A stretch of 64,000 nt of DNA from Barnesiella sp. An22 (GTDB lineage: Bacteria; Bacteroidota; Bacteroidia; Bacteroidales; Barnesiellaceae), in the NCBI RefSeq assembly GCF_002159975.1, contig NZ_NFJR01000008.1:54832-118831 (forward strand), given 5' to 3'. The stretch's first letter is position 1, and each line of letters opens with the position of its first letter. Below are positions 35,922-45,164 of the stretch, piece after piece. Under the pieces are notes generated by a model that saw only the letters and a list, made by a program, of their open reading frames with translations, searched no databases and had not been told where the DNA came from. A program made the position numbers and the translations under genes.

Positions 35922-35962
35922 CGGGTGTCGCGTTGTAGAATCCTTTGGTATATATAAACTGC

Positions 35963-36002
35963 AAGGGGTTGTGCCCGATTTCGTATCGGCACAACCCCTT
36001 GA
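35963..36002. terminator. Probable terminator between converging MFS and amidase genes
   Basis: A 16-bp stem with one bulge (AAGGGGTTGTGCCCGAT against ATCGGCACAACCCCTT) is followed by GAGGGTTTT. A second perfect 10-bp palindrome (CCGGCCGTCG/CGACGGCCGG, 36019-36040) lies just after it and may stop the minus-strand amidase transcript. Confidence 0.7.
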
Positions 36003-36060
36003 GGGTTTTAAGAGAGGCCCGGCCGTCGCACGACGGCCGGATTGCTATTGAAAAAAGTGG

Positions 36061-39000
36061 TTATCTCTTGATTACCTTCACGGCCTTGCCGTTGTTTACT
36101 TTCACGAAGTAGATGCCGCTGGCCAGATCGGCGAGGTCGATCGAAACCGTGTTGGCTCCTACGTTAGCTACTCGCATTACTTGAGCACCGGCTATGTTGT
36201 AAACCTCGACAGTCTCTATTTCGGCAGCAGCCGAGATGTGGATGAGACCGGTCGTGGGGTTGGGAGCGATGCGGGTAACGACAGCCATATTCTCGATACC
36301 GGTGTAGACGCTGTTGAGTACGAGCGACTTCTTGGCCGGGGTGATGCAGCTGTTGTCGGAGGTAGGCATGGCCCATACCGACAGGCGTTCGCCCGAGTTA
36401 GAAACGGCGTAGAGGTTACCGGCATAGTCAAACTCGAAGTCGTTGACATAGCCACCCATTTCGGGCATCACAATCTTGAACTCTTCGGTTACTTCGGGGA
36501 TACCCTCTTTCATCTTGTAGGAGTATATGCCTACGCCACCGTTGACACTCAGAGCCACGAGCGACTCTTTCTCGTTGACGGCCAAAGCACCGTTTTGCGA
36601 CGATTCGCTGATGATGTTCGGTTCGGCCGAGTTGAATACGGCATCACCGTATTGGTCGCTGTAATAGAACATACAGGGGTTGGCGGTAGAGTTACTGCCG
36701 GCACCGCGGTAGCTGGCTGCCCAGTAACCGGTCGAAACGGGTACCACGCTGCTGTTGTCGTTGCCTACATAGCTGCTGGCCGCCTTCGACTCGTTGGGAG
36801 CGGCCGTCCAGGTGTTGCTCTCGCCGATGTTGTAGACGTTGACAAACTTCTTCCACGAGCTGCCCGATGCCGTTTTGTCTATGGCATAGAGTTGGGTCGA
36901 AGCACCTTCGCCACGCACGCCCACAGCGGTGATTTGTCCGCATACGTAGGTACCGTCGATCGAGAGGCTGCCTGCGTTGTTGGTAGCACCCGGGAACAGG
37001 GTAGTGATTTCGAAGGTCTCGGGATCCATGTAGTAGATACCGGCGTTATCGGCGCTGGCGTCGCACAGGAATACACGTCCGTCGGCTGCTACGGCAGCTT
37101 TGCGGGGACCCATACCGGTGCTTCCGCTCCACGAGATGGTGCCCTTGTAGGCGGTAGAGCCTTGGTTGGTGATGTCGCTGATGTCGGCACCGAGTACATA
37201 TACGCCTACGCTCGAGGTTTGTGCTTGTGCGGGGTTACCGGCGCTGACGGTACCGGCTGCGGTATTGGTCACGTAGATGCGTCCGAAGTAGTCGCTCTCG
37301 GGCGATTTGTCGATGGCTACACCGTAGGGGGCGTAGTATTGATAGAGAGCGCTGTCGTCGGAAACCTTGGTGAAGCGGGTCACGTTGTCGGCCGTAGCCT
37401 TGATGCTCCAGTTGAGTTGCTCGGCAGGCAGTTCGGTGCGGCTGATGGTGGTTTCGTTTTCACCTTTTTCCAGAGCACCCAGCGAGATGGTCTCTACCGT
37501 TTCGCCGCTCTCGGGATTGGTGAGGAGCAGGTCGACGGCCGTAGCGTCTTCGTTGAGTTTGAAGTGGATGGTGTAGCTGCTTTCGCTCTCGGTGTAGGAG
37601 AGGTCGTAGGCATAGATACGGGCCGGCGATGCGGCTTGTTCTACCCCCTTGGTGGTGTAGCGTACCACGTCGTTGCCTACCATCAGGTAGAGGTCGATGT
37701 CGGCATTGTCGACTACGCCTGCACTGCTCATCGGCAGCAGTTCGCTCGAGGTGATGGCAGCCTCGGTATCGCCTACGTTCTGGGCGTGGTCGATGCCGTT
37801 GGTTACATCGTACAGACGAACTTTATAGGAGTAGGTGCCTTCGTTCTCTTCGCAGACGGGAGCACTCATGTAAATCTTGTCGGCATAGCGGAAGTAGTTG
37901 GCACCCTTCGATTCAACCGGAATATCTTCGGAGAATTCGGCCAGGATGACACCCGTTTCGCTCATCCAGTCGATGATGAACTCTTGCGGCTTGGTGATGG
38001 TACCGTCGATGATGAAGCGGCTCTTGGCCAGGGGCGAGAGTACGATTTGGGCGGCTTCGCCGATTTGGGGAGCGGTAAAGTCGGCATTGTTTTTCTGGTA
38101 GCCAATCCACTCGCCGTTCTTGAAGTTCCAGCAGAGGTAGCGCATGTCGTAGTCGGTGGTCCAGTCGTTGCCGGGGTGCGAGTCGAAGTAGAGTTGGAAC
38201 TCGTCGCTCGAGCCGCTCACGGCAATGGTGTTGGCAATGAAGTTGGAGTTGTTGTTGCCCGATGCGGCCAGGCTGTTGCTGGTATTGGTGGCCAGGGTAG
38301 CCAGCACGACGGGCTTGGCATCCTCGAGAGCGGTAGTCTCGTCGCCTTGCCATTTGTATACGTAGAAGTCGCCCGTCTGGTATGCGTTGTTCTCTTTACC
38401 GATGATGGTCGAGTTGGTACCGATAATGGCACCGTCGGTGGTGAAGCCGATGTCTGAGAGGACGTAGGGCATGGTCTTACCGTTGTAGCCTTCGGTCACG
38501 ATACCCTCGGTGCTCATCTCTTTGATGAGGGCTCCCGTGGCGGGGTCGAGTACCATCAGCTTGGGAGCCTTGTCGGCATCGACAGCCAGCACATAGTATT
38601 TGTTGTCGCGCAGGATAGCCCGACGTACGGTGAGGCCCTCGAGAGCAGCCACGTCGTTGAGCTCGAGGTCTTTGGTGAAGTTGTAGTAGCCGGCAGCGGC
38701 AATATCGCCATCCTGTTCTGGGTGCGGATAGTCGAGTACCTCTTCTACCACCTCTTCGTCAGAGGGTTCCTCGTGCTCGAGGTCGGTCAGGCGTTGGTTG
38801 ATAAAGGCCGTTTCGTTGGCCACCACTTCGATGGGCTCGGTCTCGGGCCAGAAGCCTTCGATGTCGAATACCAGATTGTAGGTACCGGGCTCGAGGTCGG
38901 TGAATACGAATACACCGTTATACTCGTTGTCGGTGGTGTATCGGGCAACCTCCTGGCCGTCGGCATCCTGCAGAACCACGGTCACGTTGTTGAGCGGTGC

Positions 39001-39918
39001 ATAGGCGTCGACCGAGTTTACCTTGTAGTTATACAGGTCGTTTTCGAGGCTGTTGTATTTGTCTTTCACGGTACCCATGATGCAGCCCTGCGTCTCGCTG
39101 TTGTCGCCAAACCAGGCCCGGATGGCCCGCGCGTAGCGTACGCCCTCTTGCTTGCAATAGTCTTTGTTGAGCAGGCGTTGACGCTCGGGTTGGTAGGTGT
39201 GGAAACACCCTTCGCTGAGGAACCCGTCGCAGCCGTGTTTCAGCACGCCCAGATAGCCGGTGTAGCCCATGCTGTTGGCCGATGAGCTGCCGTAGAACGA
39301 GATGTCGCCCCGGCTGTTGTTCGACGTTTCGCTGGTATAGGCCGATTTGTAGGTGATGTCGTTTTTGTTGACATACTGCCAGGCATCGAGAGCCATCTCG
39401 CGGGCATTGGTCAGACCGTTGCCCGAGGCATTGTCGGTACCGCGGTAGAGCAGCAGCGGGTAGTTGGTGCTGGTGCCTTCGGTGGCCGCATTACTGTGTA
39501 TCGAGATGAAGTAGTCCATGTTGTTGGCCTCGACATCTTGCGTGATTACCGAGAGGGTAACCAGTTGTTGCGTGCCGCTTTCGCCGGGTTGAGTCTCGGT
39601 ATATTGGTCGTTTTCGGTTCTGTTCTTGTCACCCTCGGCAACCACTCCGTTTACGGTACGCGACATCCGTACGTATCCCACACCGGCTTTTTCGAGCTCG
39701 TCTTTCAGCGAGAGAGCCTTAACCAAGTTGGTGTTGGTCTCGAAGAAACCGAGCGTGTCTAATTGTGCATAGTTGATGGTGGCCATGGGGCGGTCGTTGG
39801 GTCCCCAGCCGCCGTGTCCCGGGTTGATGTATATACGAGCTTCGTTCAGGTCGCTTGCGCTGGCCGACAGGGCCAACACTACACCCAAACCAGTTCCAAG
39901 AAGTTTATTGAGTTTCAT
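36061..39918 (-). CDS. Very large secreted N-acetylmuramoyl-L-alanine amidase-like protein with T9SS sorting domain
   Basis: This 1285-residue protein has a signal peptide (about 1-22). An Amidase_3 zinc domain follows (about 28-275) with His35 in YINPGHGG and His141 in SIHSNA. A carboxypeptidase-regulatory-like beta domain lies at about 285-375, and an acidic linker (HEEPSDEEVVEEV) comes next. Residues about 415-1200 look like beta-propeller or SMP-30/NHL-type repeats. The last 70 residues (RIAPNPTTGLIHI...VYNIAGAQV...ASGIYFVKV..GKAVKVIKR) are a textbook T9SS type A signal. It may cut peptidoglycan outside the cell, possibly of other bacteria. It follows the TolB-like gene by 8 bases. Confidence 0.85.
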   Translation of the reverse strand: MKLNKLLGTGLGVVLALSASASDLNEARIYINPGHGGWGPNDRPMATINYAQLDTLGFFETNTNLVKALSLKDELEKAGVGYVRMSRTVNGVVAEGDKNRTENDQYTETQPGESGTQQLVTLSVITQDVEANNMDYFISIHSNAATEGTSTNYPLLLYRGTDNASGNGLTNAREMALDAWQYVNKNDITYKSAYTSETSNNSRGDISFYGSSSANSMGYTGYLGVLKHGCDGFLSEGCFHTYQPERQRLLNKDYCKQEGVRYARAIRAWFGDNSETQGCIMGTVKDKYNSLENDLYNYKVNSVDAYAPLNNVTVVLQDADGQEVARYTTDNEYNGVFVFTDLEPGTYNLVFDIEGFWPETEPIEVVANETAFINQRLTDLEHEEPSDEEVVEEVLDYPHPEQDGDIAAAGYYNFTKDLELNDVAALEGLTVRRAILRDNKYYVLAVDADKAPKLMVLDPATGALIKEMSTEGIVTEGYNGKTMPYVLSDIGFTTDGAIIGTNSTIIGKENNAYQTGDFYVYKWQGDETTALEDAKPVVLATLATNTSNSLAASGNNNSNFIANTIAVSGSSDEFQLYFDSHPGNDWTTDYDMRYLCWNFKNGEWIGYQKNNADFTAPQIGEAAQIVLSPLAKSRFIIDGTITKPQEFIIDWMSETGVILAEFSEDIPVESKGANYFRYADKIYMSAPVCEENEGTYSYKVRLYDVTNGIDHAQNVGDTEAAITSSELLPMSSAGVVDNADIDLYLMVGNDVVRYTTKGVEQAASPARIYAYDLSYTESESSYTIHFKLNEDATAVDLLLTNPESGETVETISLGALEKGENETTISRTELPAEQLNWSIKATADNVTRFTKVSDDSALYQYYAPYGVAIDKSPESDYFGRIYVTNTAAGTVSAGNPAQAQTSSVGVYVLGADISDITNQGSTAYKGTISWSGSTGMGPRKAAVAADGRVFLCDASADNAGIYYMDPETFEITTLFPGATNNAGSLSIDGTYVCGQITAVGVRGEGASTQLYAIDKTASGSSWKKFVNVYNIGESNTWTAAPNESKAASSYVGNDNSSVVPVSTGYWAASYRGAGSNSTANPCMFYYSDQYGDAVFNSAEPNIISESSQNGALAVNEKESLVALSVNGGVGIYSYKMKEGIPEVTEEFKIVMPEMGGYVNDFEFDYAGNLYAVSNSGERLSVWAMPTSDNSCITPAKKSLVLNSVYTGIENMAVVTRIAPNPTTGLIHISAAAEIETVEVYNIAGAQVMRVANVGANTVSIDLADLASGIYFVKVNNGKAVKVIKR

Positions 39919-39926
39919 GGTGATAA

Positions 39927-40841
39927 TTATTTAGAGGTTGCGACTTTCATTAAATAAATTTCTCCGTTTTGAGTGGTATAAACAATTTTCGAAGCATCGT
40001 CCGATGCCGAAGGATACATGCAGATTTGCGATTGGTCGGTCAAAGCCGTGCGGTTTGTCCCCTGAGCCGTAACGGCAAATATTTGCGAGTAGGTCACAAC
40101 TTCGCCGTTGTCGTAGTCGACCATGCCTACTACCCAGTCGTTGCCCATCCATACCGGGGCGCGCAGGGTGCCCAGCGAAACGGGGTTGGAGCCGTCGATG
40201 TTGCAGACATAGGCTTTGGCCTCGTCGATGACGTAGTAGAGCAACTTGCTGCCGTCGGGCGAAACCGAAGGCCACAGATAGCCCACGTTGGTGCCGTTGG
40301 GCGAAAGTTGGCGAGTCTTGCCGTTGACGGTGATGTAGAGTTGGCTGTTTTTGATGCTGGGGATAGCCGGAACCGTTTTCAGTCTCTCGCCCGAGAGCCG
40401 TTTGGTCACCAGTTTGCCATTGTTTACGGCCAGCACCGTACCCCCTTCGACGCTCACCCCTTCGAGGTTGCGGGTCGGTTTGATCAGTTGCTTGGTCTCA
40501 CCGGTTTTCAAGTCGAGGCTTTTCAGCGAAGAGTAGCGCAAGCGGCCTTTGTATTCGCTTGTGCGGTAGACAATCATCGAGCCGTCGCCGGCAAATTGTG
40601 CGTTGAAGCCTGCGCTGCGGTCGTTGGTGATAGTGGAGAGCTCGCCGGTGGCGAGATCGAATTTTCTTAACCCGCTCATGTCGTCGCCGGTTACCAGAAT
40701 ATAATCTCCCTTGGGACTTATTTTCGGGAGAAATGCGCCTTGCCCGTCGAGTTTGAGAGCTTGGGTACTGATTACCTCAATCCCTTGAGCGAAAATCAGT
40801 TGACTCATAAAAACGAGTACTCCTAAAAATGTTTTTCTCAT
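39927..40841 (-). CDS. Secreted TolB-like beta-propeller protein
   Basis: This 304-residue protein has a signal peptide (MRKTFLGVLVFMSQLIFAQ) and repeated WD40-like/PD40 units such as FLPKISPKGDYILVTGDD, WPSVSPDGSKLLYYV and YPSASDDASKIVYTT. It has no TolB N-terminal domain, so it is a periplasmic propeller rather than TolB itself. It is the first gene of a two-gene transcript with the giant amidase and may bind it or its substrate. Confidence 0.82.
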   Translation of the reverse strand: MRKTFLGVLVFMSQLIFAQGIEVISTQALKLDGQGAFLPKISPKGDYILVTGDDMSGLRKFDLATGELSTITNDRSAGFNAQFAGDGSMIVYRTSEYKGRLRYSSLKSLDLKTGETKQLIKPTRNLEGVSVEGGTVLAVNNGKLVTKRLSGERLKTVPAIPSIKNSQLYITVNGKTRQLSPNGTNVGYLWPSVSPDGSKLLYYVIDEAKAYVCNIDGSNPVSLGTLRAPVWMGNDWVVGMVDYDNGEVVTYSQIFAVTAQGTNRTALTDQSQICMYPSASDDASKIVYTTQNGEIYLMKVATSK

Positions 40842-40924
40842 AACGATTAAAATTACATGGTTTGATATAGATTATTAAGGATAATTTAGTGTCGTTTCGA
40901 GTCTTTGTGTTTCTTTCAGATATT

Positions 40925-40932
40925 CAAAAGTA
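40925..40932 (-). promoter_or_regulatory. -7 element of the propeller-amidase operon
   Basis: The minus strand reads TACTTTTG, about 84 bases upstream of the ATG at 40841, giving a leader of about 75 bases. Confidence 0.5.
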
Positions 40933-41142
40933 GTAAATTTTCTGGTAGAAGTTCGCTTTTTAAATATAAAAAGTGTTTCCAATATATAATTAAAATAAAA
41001 GCGTAATTGAGACGATTCCTTGTTGATGAGGGGGTTATCTCGAGTTGGAGTGTTTCATGATAGATAAAGTAGGCCTTTTAGGGCTCTCTTCAAAGGGAGG
41101 GGACAGGGGCTGTATGGGACGGCTCGATTCTGTTTGCTGCCG

Positions 41143-41196
41143 AAAAAGAGAGTCCAGAATTTTGCCCGGGTATTTAGACAAAATTCTGGACTCTCT
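41143..41196 (-). terminator. Terminator of the flavodoxin gene (18-bp perfect inverted repeat)
   Basis: Arms at 41147-41164 and 41179-41196 are perfectly complementary over 18 bases with a 14-base loop. On the minus strand a T-rich run follows. The flanking 40933-41295 DNA shows no convincing gene; a 70-codon open frame across the hairpin is rejected. Confidence 0.75.
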
Positions 41197-41295
41197 TCTC
41201 TATCGGTTACAAGCGGGGGGTGTCGGCATATTGCTCTACTATGTAATATTTATATAATGTAGCGGGCCCCAGTCGGGACCGATGAGGAGAATGTA

Positions 41296-41910
41296 TTAGC
41301 GGATGAAGTGGGTCGGCGTCCACGGCTCTTGCTCGGGAATGGGTTCTCCGCCCTGCTTCAGGTTCTTCAACATCCACGCCATGTTGCGGCCCAAGGTACG
41401 CATGGTTTGCAGCCCCTCGATGTCTTGCGAGGCCTCGCCCGGAGTGCGGCCGTGCACGCTGTTCCAGTATTGCGACGAGACTACCGGCATGTTGTTGATG
41501 GTAAAATATTTGTTCAGCCGGTCGAAGGTGGCGCTGGCTCCTCCGCGGCGGCACACGGCAACCGCGGCTGCCGGCTTGTAGGCCAGCAATGATCCGGCGG
41601 AGTAGAACAGGCGGTCGAGCAATGCGCACAGCGAACCATTAGGACCGGCATAATAGACCGGCGACCCTATCACGATGCCGTCGGCACCCTCCAGCTGTTC
41701 TCTCACCCGGTTGTACAATTCGTCATTGAATACGCACCGGCCCAACTCTCTACAGCGTCCGCAGGCGATGCACCCTTGAACCGCCTTGGCGCCGATGGAT
41801 ACGATTTCGGTTTCGATACCATTGGCTTCCAAAGTCTTGGCTACTTCCGACAAGGCAATGAAGGTATTCCCCTCTTTATGGGGGCTTCCGTTAATCAGTA
41901 AAACTTTCAT
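41296..41910 (-). CDS. Flavodoxin-fold NADPH-dependent FMN reductase-like protein
   Basis: This 204-residue cytosolic protein starts MKVLLINGSPHKEGNT, the FMN phosphate-binding signature. It has CIACGRCRELGRCVFND (about 47-63), a Cys cluster seen in iron-sulfur flavoprotein-like multimeric flavodoxins. GIVIGSPVYYAGPNG lies in the isoalloxazine loop. It is probably an NAD(P)H-dependent oxidoreductase. The ATG at 41910 is preferred; the upstream extension to 42006 crosses the promoter. Confidence 0.88.
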   Translation of the reverse strand: MKVLLINGSPHKEGNTFIALSEVAKTLEANGIETEIVSIGAKAVQGCIACGRCRELGRCVFNDELYNRVREQLEGADGIVIGSPVYYAGPNGSLCALLDRLFYSAGSLLAYKPAAAVAVCRRGGASATFDRLNKYFTINNMPVVSSQYWNSVHGRTPGEASQDIEGLQTMRTLGRNMAWMLKNLKQGGEPIPEQEPWTPTHFIR

Positions 41911-41930
41911 AGTGTTTGTTTTTAGCTCTA

Positions 41931-41938
41931 CAAAAATA
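41931..41938 (-). promoter_or_regulatory. -7 element of the flavodoxin gene
   Basis: The minus strand reads TATTTTTG, about 20 bases upstream of the ATG at 41910. Confidence 0.55.
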
Positions 41939-42124
41939 ACTCTTTTGCGCCTGTTTCGAAATAGATAGATTGTGGATAGTTGTACCCGCATATGAATGTT
42001 TTGCATTTCTACCGGTCTTTGCCGATTGCAATCAAAAGTAGGAGTAGGGTATGAATTTCAGAGTATCGGTGTTGTTCCCTTCCCCCTTATGCAGCCCTCC
42101 CGCGGGGTGCGGGTTAGGCGTGGA

Positions 42125-42166
42125 TAAAAAGAAAAGGCTTGATAATCACTTGATTATCAAGCCTTT
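42125..42166 (-). terminator. Terminator of tRNA-Pro
   Basis: A perfect 15-bp stem (42133-42147 with 42152-42166) is followed on the minus strand by TTTTCTTTTT. Confidence 0.9.
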
Positions 42167-42173
42167 CATTCAG

Positions 42174-42249
42174 TCGGGGTGACAAGATTCGAACTTGCGA
42201 CCACACGCCCCCCAGACGCGTACTCTAAACCGGGCTGAGCTACACCCCG
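42174..42249 (-). tRNA. tRNA-Pro, anticodon GGG
   Basis: The 76-base cloverleaf has a CGGGGTG/CACCCCG acceptor stem with discriminator A, a D-arm (GCTCAG...), an anticodon loop CTGGGGG giving anticodon GGG, and a T-arm CAAG-TTCGAAT-CTTG. The CCA end is not encoded. It decodes CCC and CCU. It has its own consensus promoter upstream and a terminator downstream. Confidence 0.95.
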
Positions 42250-42263
42250 CTGATTTGGTGATG

Positions 42264-42294
42264 CAAAAGTAGCTCTATTTTTTACAATGACAAA
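42264..42294 (-). promoter_or_regulatory. Promoter of tRNA-Pro
   Basis: On the minus strand TTTG (42294-42291), a 19-base spacer and TACTTTTG (42271-42264) match the consensus fully. Confidence 0.75.
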
Positions 42295-42365
42295 ATTTTT
42301 GTGGACTTTTTTTGCAACTTTTTTTGCTGTTTCTCATAACTGATTGTAAATGAGAGTAGATAAAT

Positions 42366-43424
42366 TTATAATTTAAACAGGTCGCGATAGAGGTCGAAGG
42401 CAACAAATATCTCTTCCTTGTCGGCATGCTGGTCGATAACGGGGTGACCGATGGCCTGCAAGAGGGTAAAATTGATGTGTCCGGCCTCGTTTTTCTTGTC
42501 GTGGGTCATCAGTTCGTAGAGGGTTTCGTAGTCTTTGCAGGTGATGGCAAAGGCTCCGTAGTGGCGGTAGATGTATTGGGCCAGGCCGGTGATGAGGTCG
42601 GAAGGGAATCGCAGGTAGTGGTGCGAGAGCAGCAGCTCGCACACGAGTCCCCAGGCTACGGCATAGCCGTGGGGGATGGGCGTACCCCGTCGGTGCGACA
42701 GGCTCTCGAAGGCATGTCCTACGGTGTGCCCCAGGTTGAGGGCCTTGCGTATGCCGGTCTCGAGGGGGTCTTGGGCAACGATGCGCTGTTTCACCTGCAC
42801 CGACTCTTCGAGCAACCGGAGCAGACGGTCCCAGTCGGGGGCCGCGAGGTCGAAGTCGAGCAGGGCCCGGTAGGAGTCCGGGCTGTCGATGAGGGCATGC
42901 TTCAGCATCTCGGCATAGCCCGAGAGCAGCTCTTCGTGGGGCAGGGTGTGGAAGAACCGGGTGGAGATGATTACGGTATCGGCCGGACGGAAGGCGCCGA
43001 TTTCGTTTTTCAGTCCGTTGAAGTTGACGCCGGTCTTTCCACCTACGGCCGCATCGACGGCGCCCAGCAGGGTCGTGGGCATGTTGATAAACCGGATGCC
43101 CCGTTTGAAGCAGGCGGCGGCAAATCCGCCCAGGTCGGTGACCATACCCCCGCCCAGATTCACGAGTAGCGACTTGCGGCTGGCCCCGTGGCGGCTCAGT
43201 TCGTCCCACACGTGGGCGAGAGCCTCGAGGGTCTTGTGTGTGTCGCCCGCCTCGATGTCGATGTAGCGGGTCGATGGGGGGAGCGACTCGGCCACCAGGG
43301 GCAACGACAGGGCCCGGGTGTGGGTGTCGCAGAGGACAAAGAGGTTGTCGGGGGCGATGCGTTCGATTTCACGAGTGAGTGCCTCGCCGGGTTGTGCGGT
43401 AAATATCAGTTTTTGCGGCTCCAT
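42366..43424 (-). CDS. aroB: 3-dehydroquinate synthase
   Basis: AroB converts DAHP to 3-dehydroquinate in the shikimate pathway, using NAD and a divalent metal. The 352-residue length is normal. Visible motifs are GGGMVTDLGGFAA (about 92-104), RFINMPTTLLGAVDAAVGGKTGVN split over 112-134, and LNLGHTVGHAFE with the metal-binding His (about 231-242). It lies 13 bases after the HAD hydrolase gene on one transcript. Confidence 0.97.
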   Translation of the reverse strand: MEPQKLIFTAQPGEALTREIERIAPDNLFVLCDTHTRALSLPLVAESLPPSTRYIDIEAGDTHKTLEALAHVWDELSRHGASRKSLLVNLGGGMVTDLGGFAAACFKRGIRFINMPTTLLGAVDAAVGGKTGVNFNGLKNEIGAFRPADTVIISTRFFHTLPHEELLSGYAEMLKHALIDSPDSYRALLDFDLAAPDWDRLLRLLEESVQVKQRIVAQDPLETGIRKALNLGHTVGHAFESLSHRRGTPIPHGYAVAWGLVCELLLSHHYLRFPSDLITGLAQYIYRHYGAFAITCKDYETLYELMTHDKKNEAGHINFTLLQAIGHPVIDQHADKEEIFVAFDLYRDLFKL

Positions 43425-43437
43425 AGGGCAAAGGGGG

Positions 43438-44181
43438 TTATCGGTTGGTGGTACGCAGGATTTCGATGAGGTGGTCTACCCGGTCGGCAAAGTCGGGCAT
43501 GGAGGGGTACACCAGGTCGGCACCGGCCTCGGTGAGGGCCTGGGCCTCGATGGGTCCGGTATCGACGGCTACGGTGAATACCCGGGCGGCAGCACCGGCC
43601 GTGACACCCAACGGGGCGTTTTCGATGACAATGGCCTCGTTGGCCTTGACGCCGGCCTTGGTCAGCCCCATCAGGTAGGGCTCGGGGTTGGGCTTGCCTA
43701 TCTTCACATCGAAGGCCGTCACCTTGCAATCGGGGGCAAATACCCCGGGATAGTCACGGTCAAGGCGGTCGAGCAGCGAGCTCTGTCCCGACCCGGTGAC
43801 GAGCACGGGGCGTATGCCGTTGGCCAGGAGGCGTTGCAGCATGCGGTCGGCACCCGGCATGGGGACAATTTCGGGCAGTTCGGCAAAGATTCTCTTCTTG
43901 ATGTCGTAGATGCGGGCGCACTCCTCGTCGGAGAGATGCCGGTCGAATTGCTTCTCGAACAGGCAGCGTATGGTGCTGCTGCTCGTCCGGCCTTCGTGGA
44001 GGTAGAACTCGTCGCGGGTACAGCGGATGCCCATGGGCGTGAGGGTGCGATACCAGGCCTCGACGTGATTTTTCATCGAGTCGTAGAGCACGCCGTCCAT
44101 GTCGATGAGAGCGGCCTTGGGGTCGATGCACGCGGCGTTATGTTTGATCAGGTAGTTTTGGATAGCTTCAATTTCGCACAT
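43438..44181 (-). CDS. HAD-family hydrolase (beta-phosphoglucomutase-like)
   Basis: This 247-residue cytosolic phosphatase or phosphomutase has LIDMDGVLYDSM with nucleophile Asp28 and Asp30, VTGSGQ as motif II, a motif-III Lys in KIGKPNPEPY, and an acidic motif IV region. An alpha-helical cap sits after motif I. GKPNPEPYL and ENAPLGV are typical of the CbbY/beta-phosphoglucomutase subgroup. The substrate is unknown. It is the first gene of a pair with aroB. Confidence 0.88.
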   Translation of the reverse strand: MCEIEAIQNYLIKHNAACIDPKAALIDMDGVLYDSMKNHVEAWYRTLTPMGIRCTRDEFYLHEGRTSSSTIRCLFEKQFDRHLSDEECARIYDIKKRIFAELPEIVPMPGADRMLQRLLANGIRPVLVTGSGQSSLLDRLDRDYPGVFAPDCKVTAFDVKIGKPNPEPYLMGLTKAGVKANEAIVIENAPLGVTAGAAARVFTVAVDTGPIEAQALTEAGADLVYPSMPDFADRVDHLIEILRTTNR

Positions 44182-44204
44182 CTTCTATCGGTAGTTTGTT
44201 TATA

Positions 44205-44236
44205 CAAAAATAGAGTTTTTGAAATAATTTGCCAAA
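44205..44236 (-). promoter_or_regulatory. Promoter of the HAD-aroB operon
   Basis: On the minus strand TTTG (44236-44233), 20 bases and TATTTTTG (44212-44205) form a full consensus match. Confidence 0.75.
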
Positions 44237-44266
44237 GAGGAAATTTGTGAATGCTTCGATTTATCT

Positions 44267-44297
44267 TTTGATTATAAAATAGCATTCACTATTTTTG
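44267..44297 (+). promoter_or_regulatory. Promoter of the lipoprotein gene
   Basis: TTTG (44267-44270), 19 bases and TATTTTTG (44290-44297) match the consensus. It lies back to back with the divergent HAD promoter. Confidence 0.75.
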
Positions 44298-44317
44298 TGA
44301 AAAATTATAGTTGAGAT

Positions 44318-45124
44318 ATGAAGACAGTTATCAGAAAATGGTTCCCGGCTTGTGCATTGAGCGTGCTTCTGTGTGCTTGCGGGAGCAACGTAGCCGACGG
44401 CGACTATGCCGGCGCGTTCAAAGAGTATGTAAAATCGGAACTGAAAGCCGGTACGTGGGTTTTGTCGGCCGATGAGGGGTTGACCCCCGACCAGGTCGAT
44501 TCGATTCAGGTCGAGGCCCTGCACGAGGTGACTATTGCCGACAGCCTCCGGGCCGGTCGTCAAGCGGCAATCGATACCTATGTATCTACCGAGCAACAGT
44601 TGAAATACGAGATGGAGGTGGCCGAGCACAACTACAAGCTCGACGAGAACAGCCAGTTTGCCCGCCGGGCCGACTATGCCCGCAAACTGCAGGAGGCCCA
44701 GCGTGCCCATGGCAACGACCGCAACTATGCCTCGAAAATCGAGGGCTACAAACTGGCCATGGAGCGTTTGCCCGAAAATCACGAGGCCTATGTGAAATTC
44801 GACAAGGAGCGCGACTTCTCCTACATCCGTAAATACGAAGAGGCCAAGGCGGCTTACGACCAGTTTGTGGGCGTGAACGTCGAGGACTATATCGGGTCGT
44901 ACGAGTCGCTGGCCCAGTATGCCGGTCGCGATACGGCCGAGGTGTTGGGCACCGTGGCCCGGGTGGAGTTTATCACCCCCGACGGTTATCAGTCGGCCGT
45001 GGTGCTGTTTAACGAAAAACCGACCTTTGTCAAAGCTATCCTTACCGATTCTGAAGCGTTGGAAGACGACGATACGGTGGGCGATGCCGCAGAGTATGAC
45101 GCCGAGCTGGAGTCGGAAGATTGA
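44318..45124 (+). CDS. Lipoprotein of unknown function
   Basis: This 268-residue protein has a lipoprotein signal with lipobox LLCAC (Cys about residue 21), followed by GSN. The mature part is acidic and largely helical, with charged segments such as YEMEVAEHNYKLDENSQF and KLQEAQRAHGNDR that could form a coiled coil. The C-terminal 60 residues look beta-prone (VLGTVARVEFITPDGYQSAV). No family was recognised. It has its own promoter and terminator. Confidence 0.75.
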   Translation: MKTVIRKWFPACALSVLLCACGSNVADGDYAGAFKEYVKSELKAGTWVLSADEGLTPDQVDSIQVEALHEVTIADSLRAGRQAAIDTYVSTEQQLKYEMEVAEHNYKLDENSQFARRADYARKLQEAQRAHGNDRNYASKIEGYKLAMERLPENHEAYVKFDKERDFSYIRKYEEAKAAYDQFVGVNVEDYIGSYESLAQYAGRDTAEVLGTVARVEFITPDGYQSAVVLFNEKPTFVKAILTDSEALEDDDTVGDAAEYDAELESED

Positions 45125-45164
45125 CGCTCGCCGTTGCCGATAACGCATTGTAACAGCATGTACC

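Noticed and set aside
36181..38457. A 758-codon open frame antisense to the giant amidase
   Set aside because: Its composition is that of a shadow frame (Val/Gly/His/Asp rich) and the sense frame carries signal peptide, amidase motifs and sorting domain.
41045..41257. A 70-codon plus-strand open frame before the flavodoxin gene
   Set aside because: It runs through the 18-bp inverted repeat that serves as a terminator and has no recognisable content.
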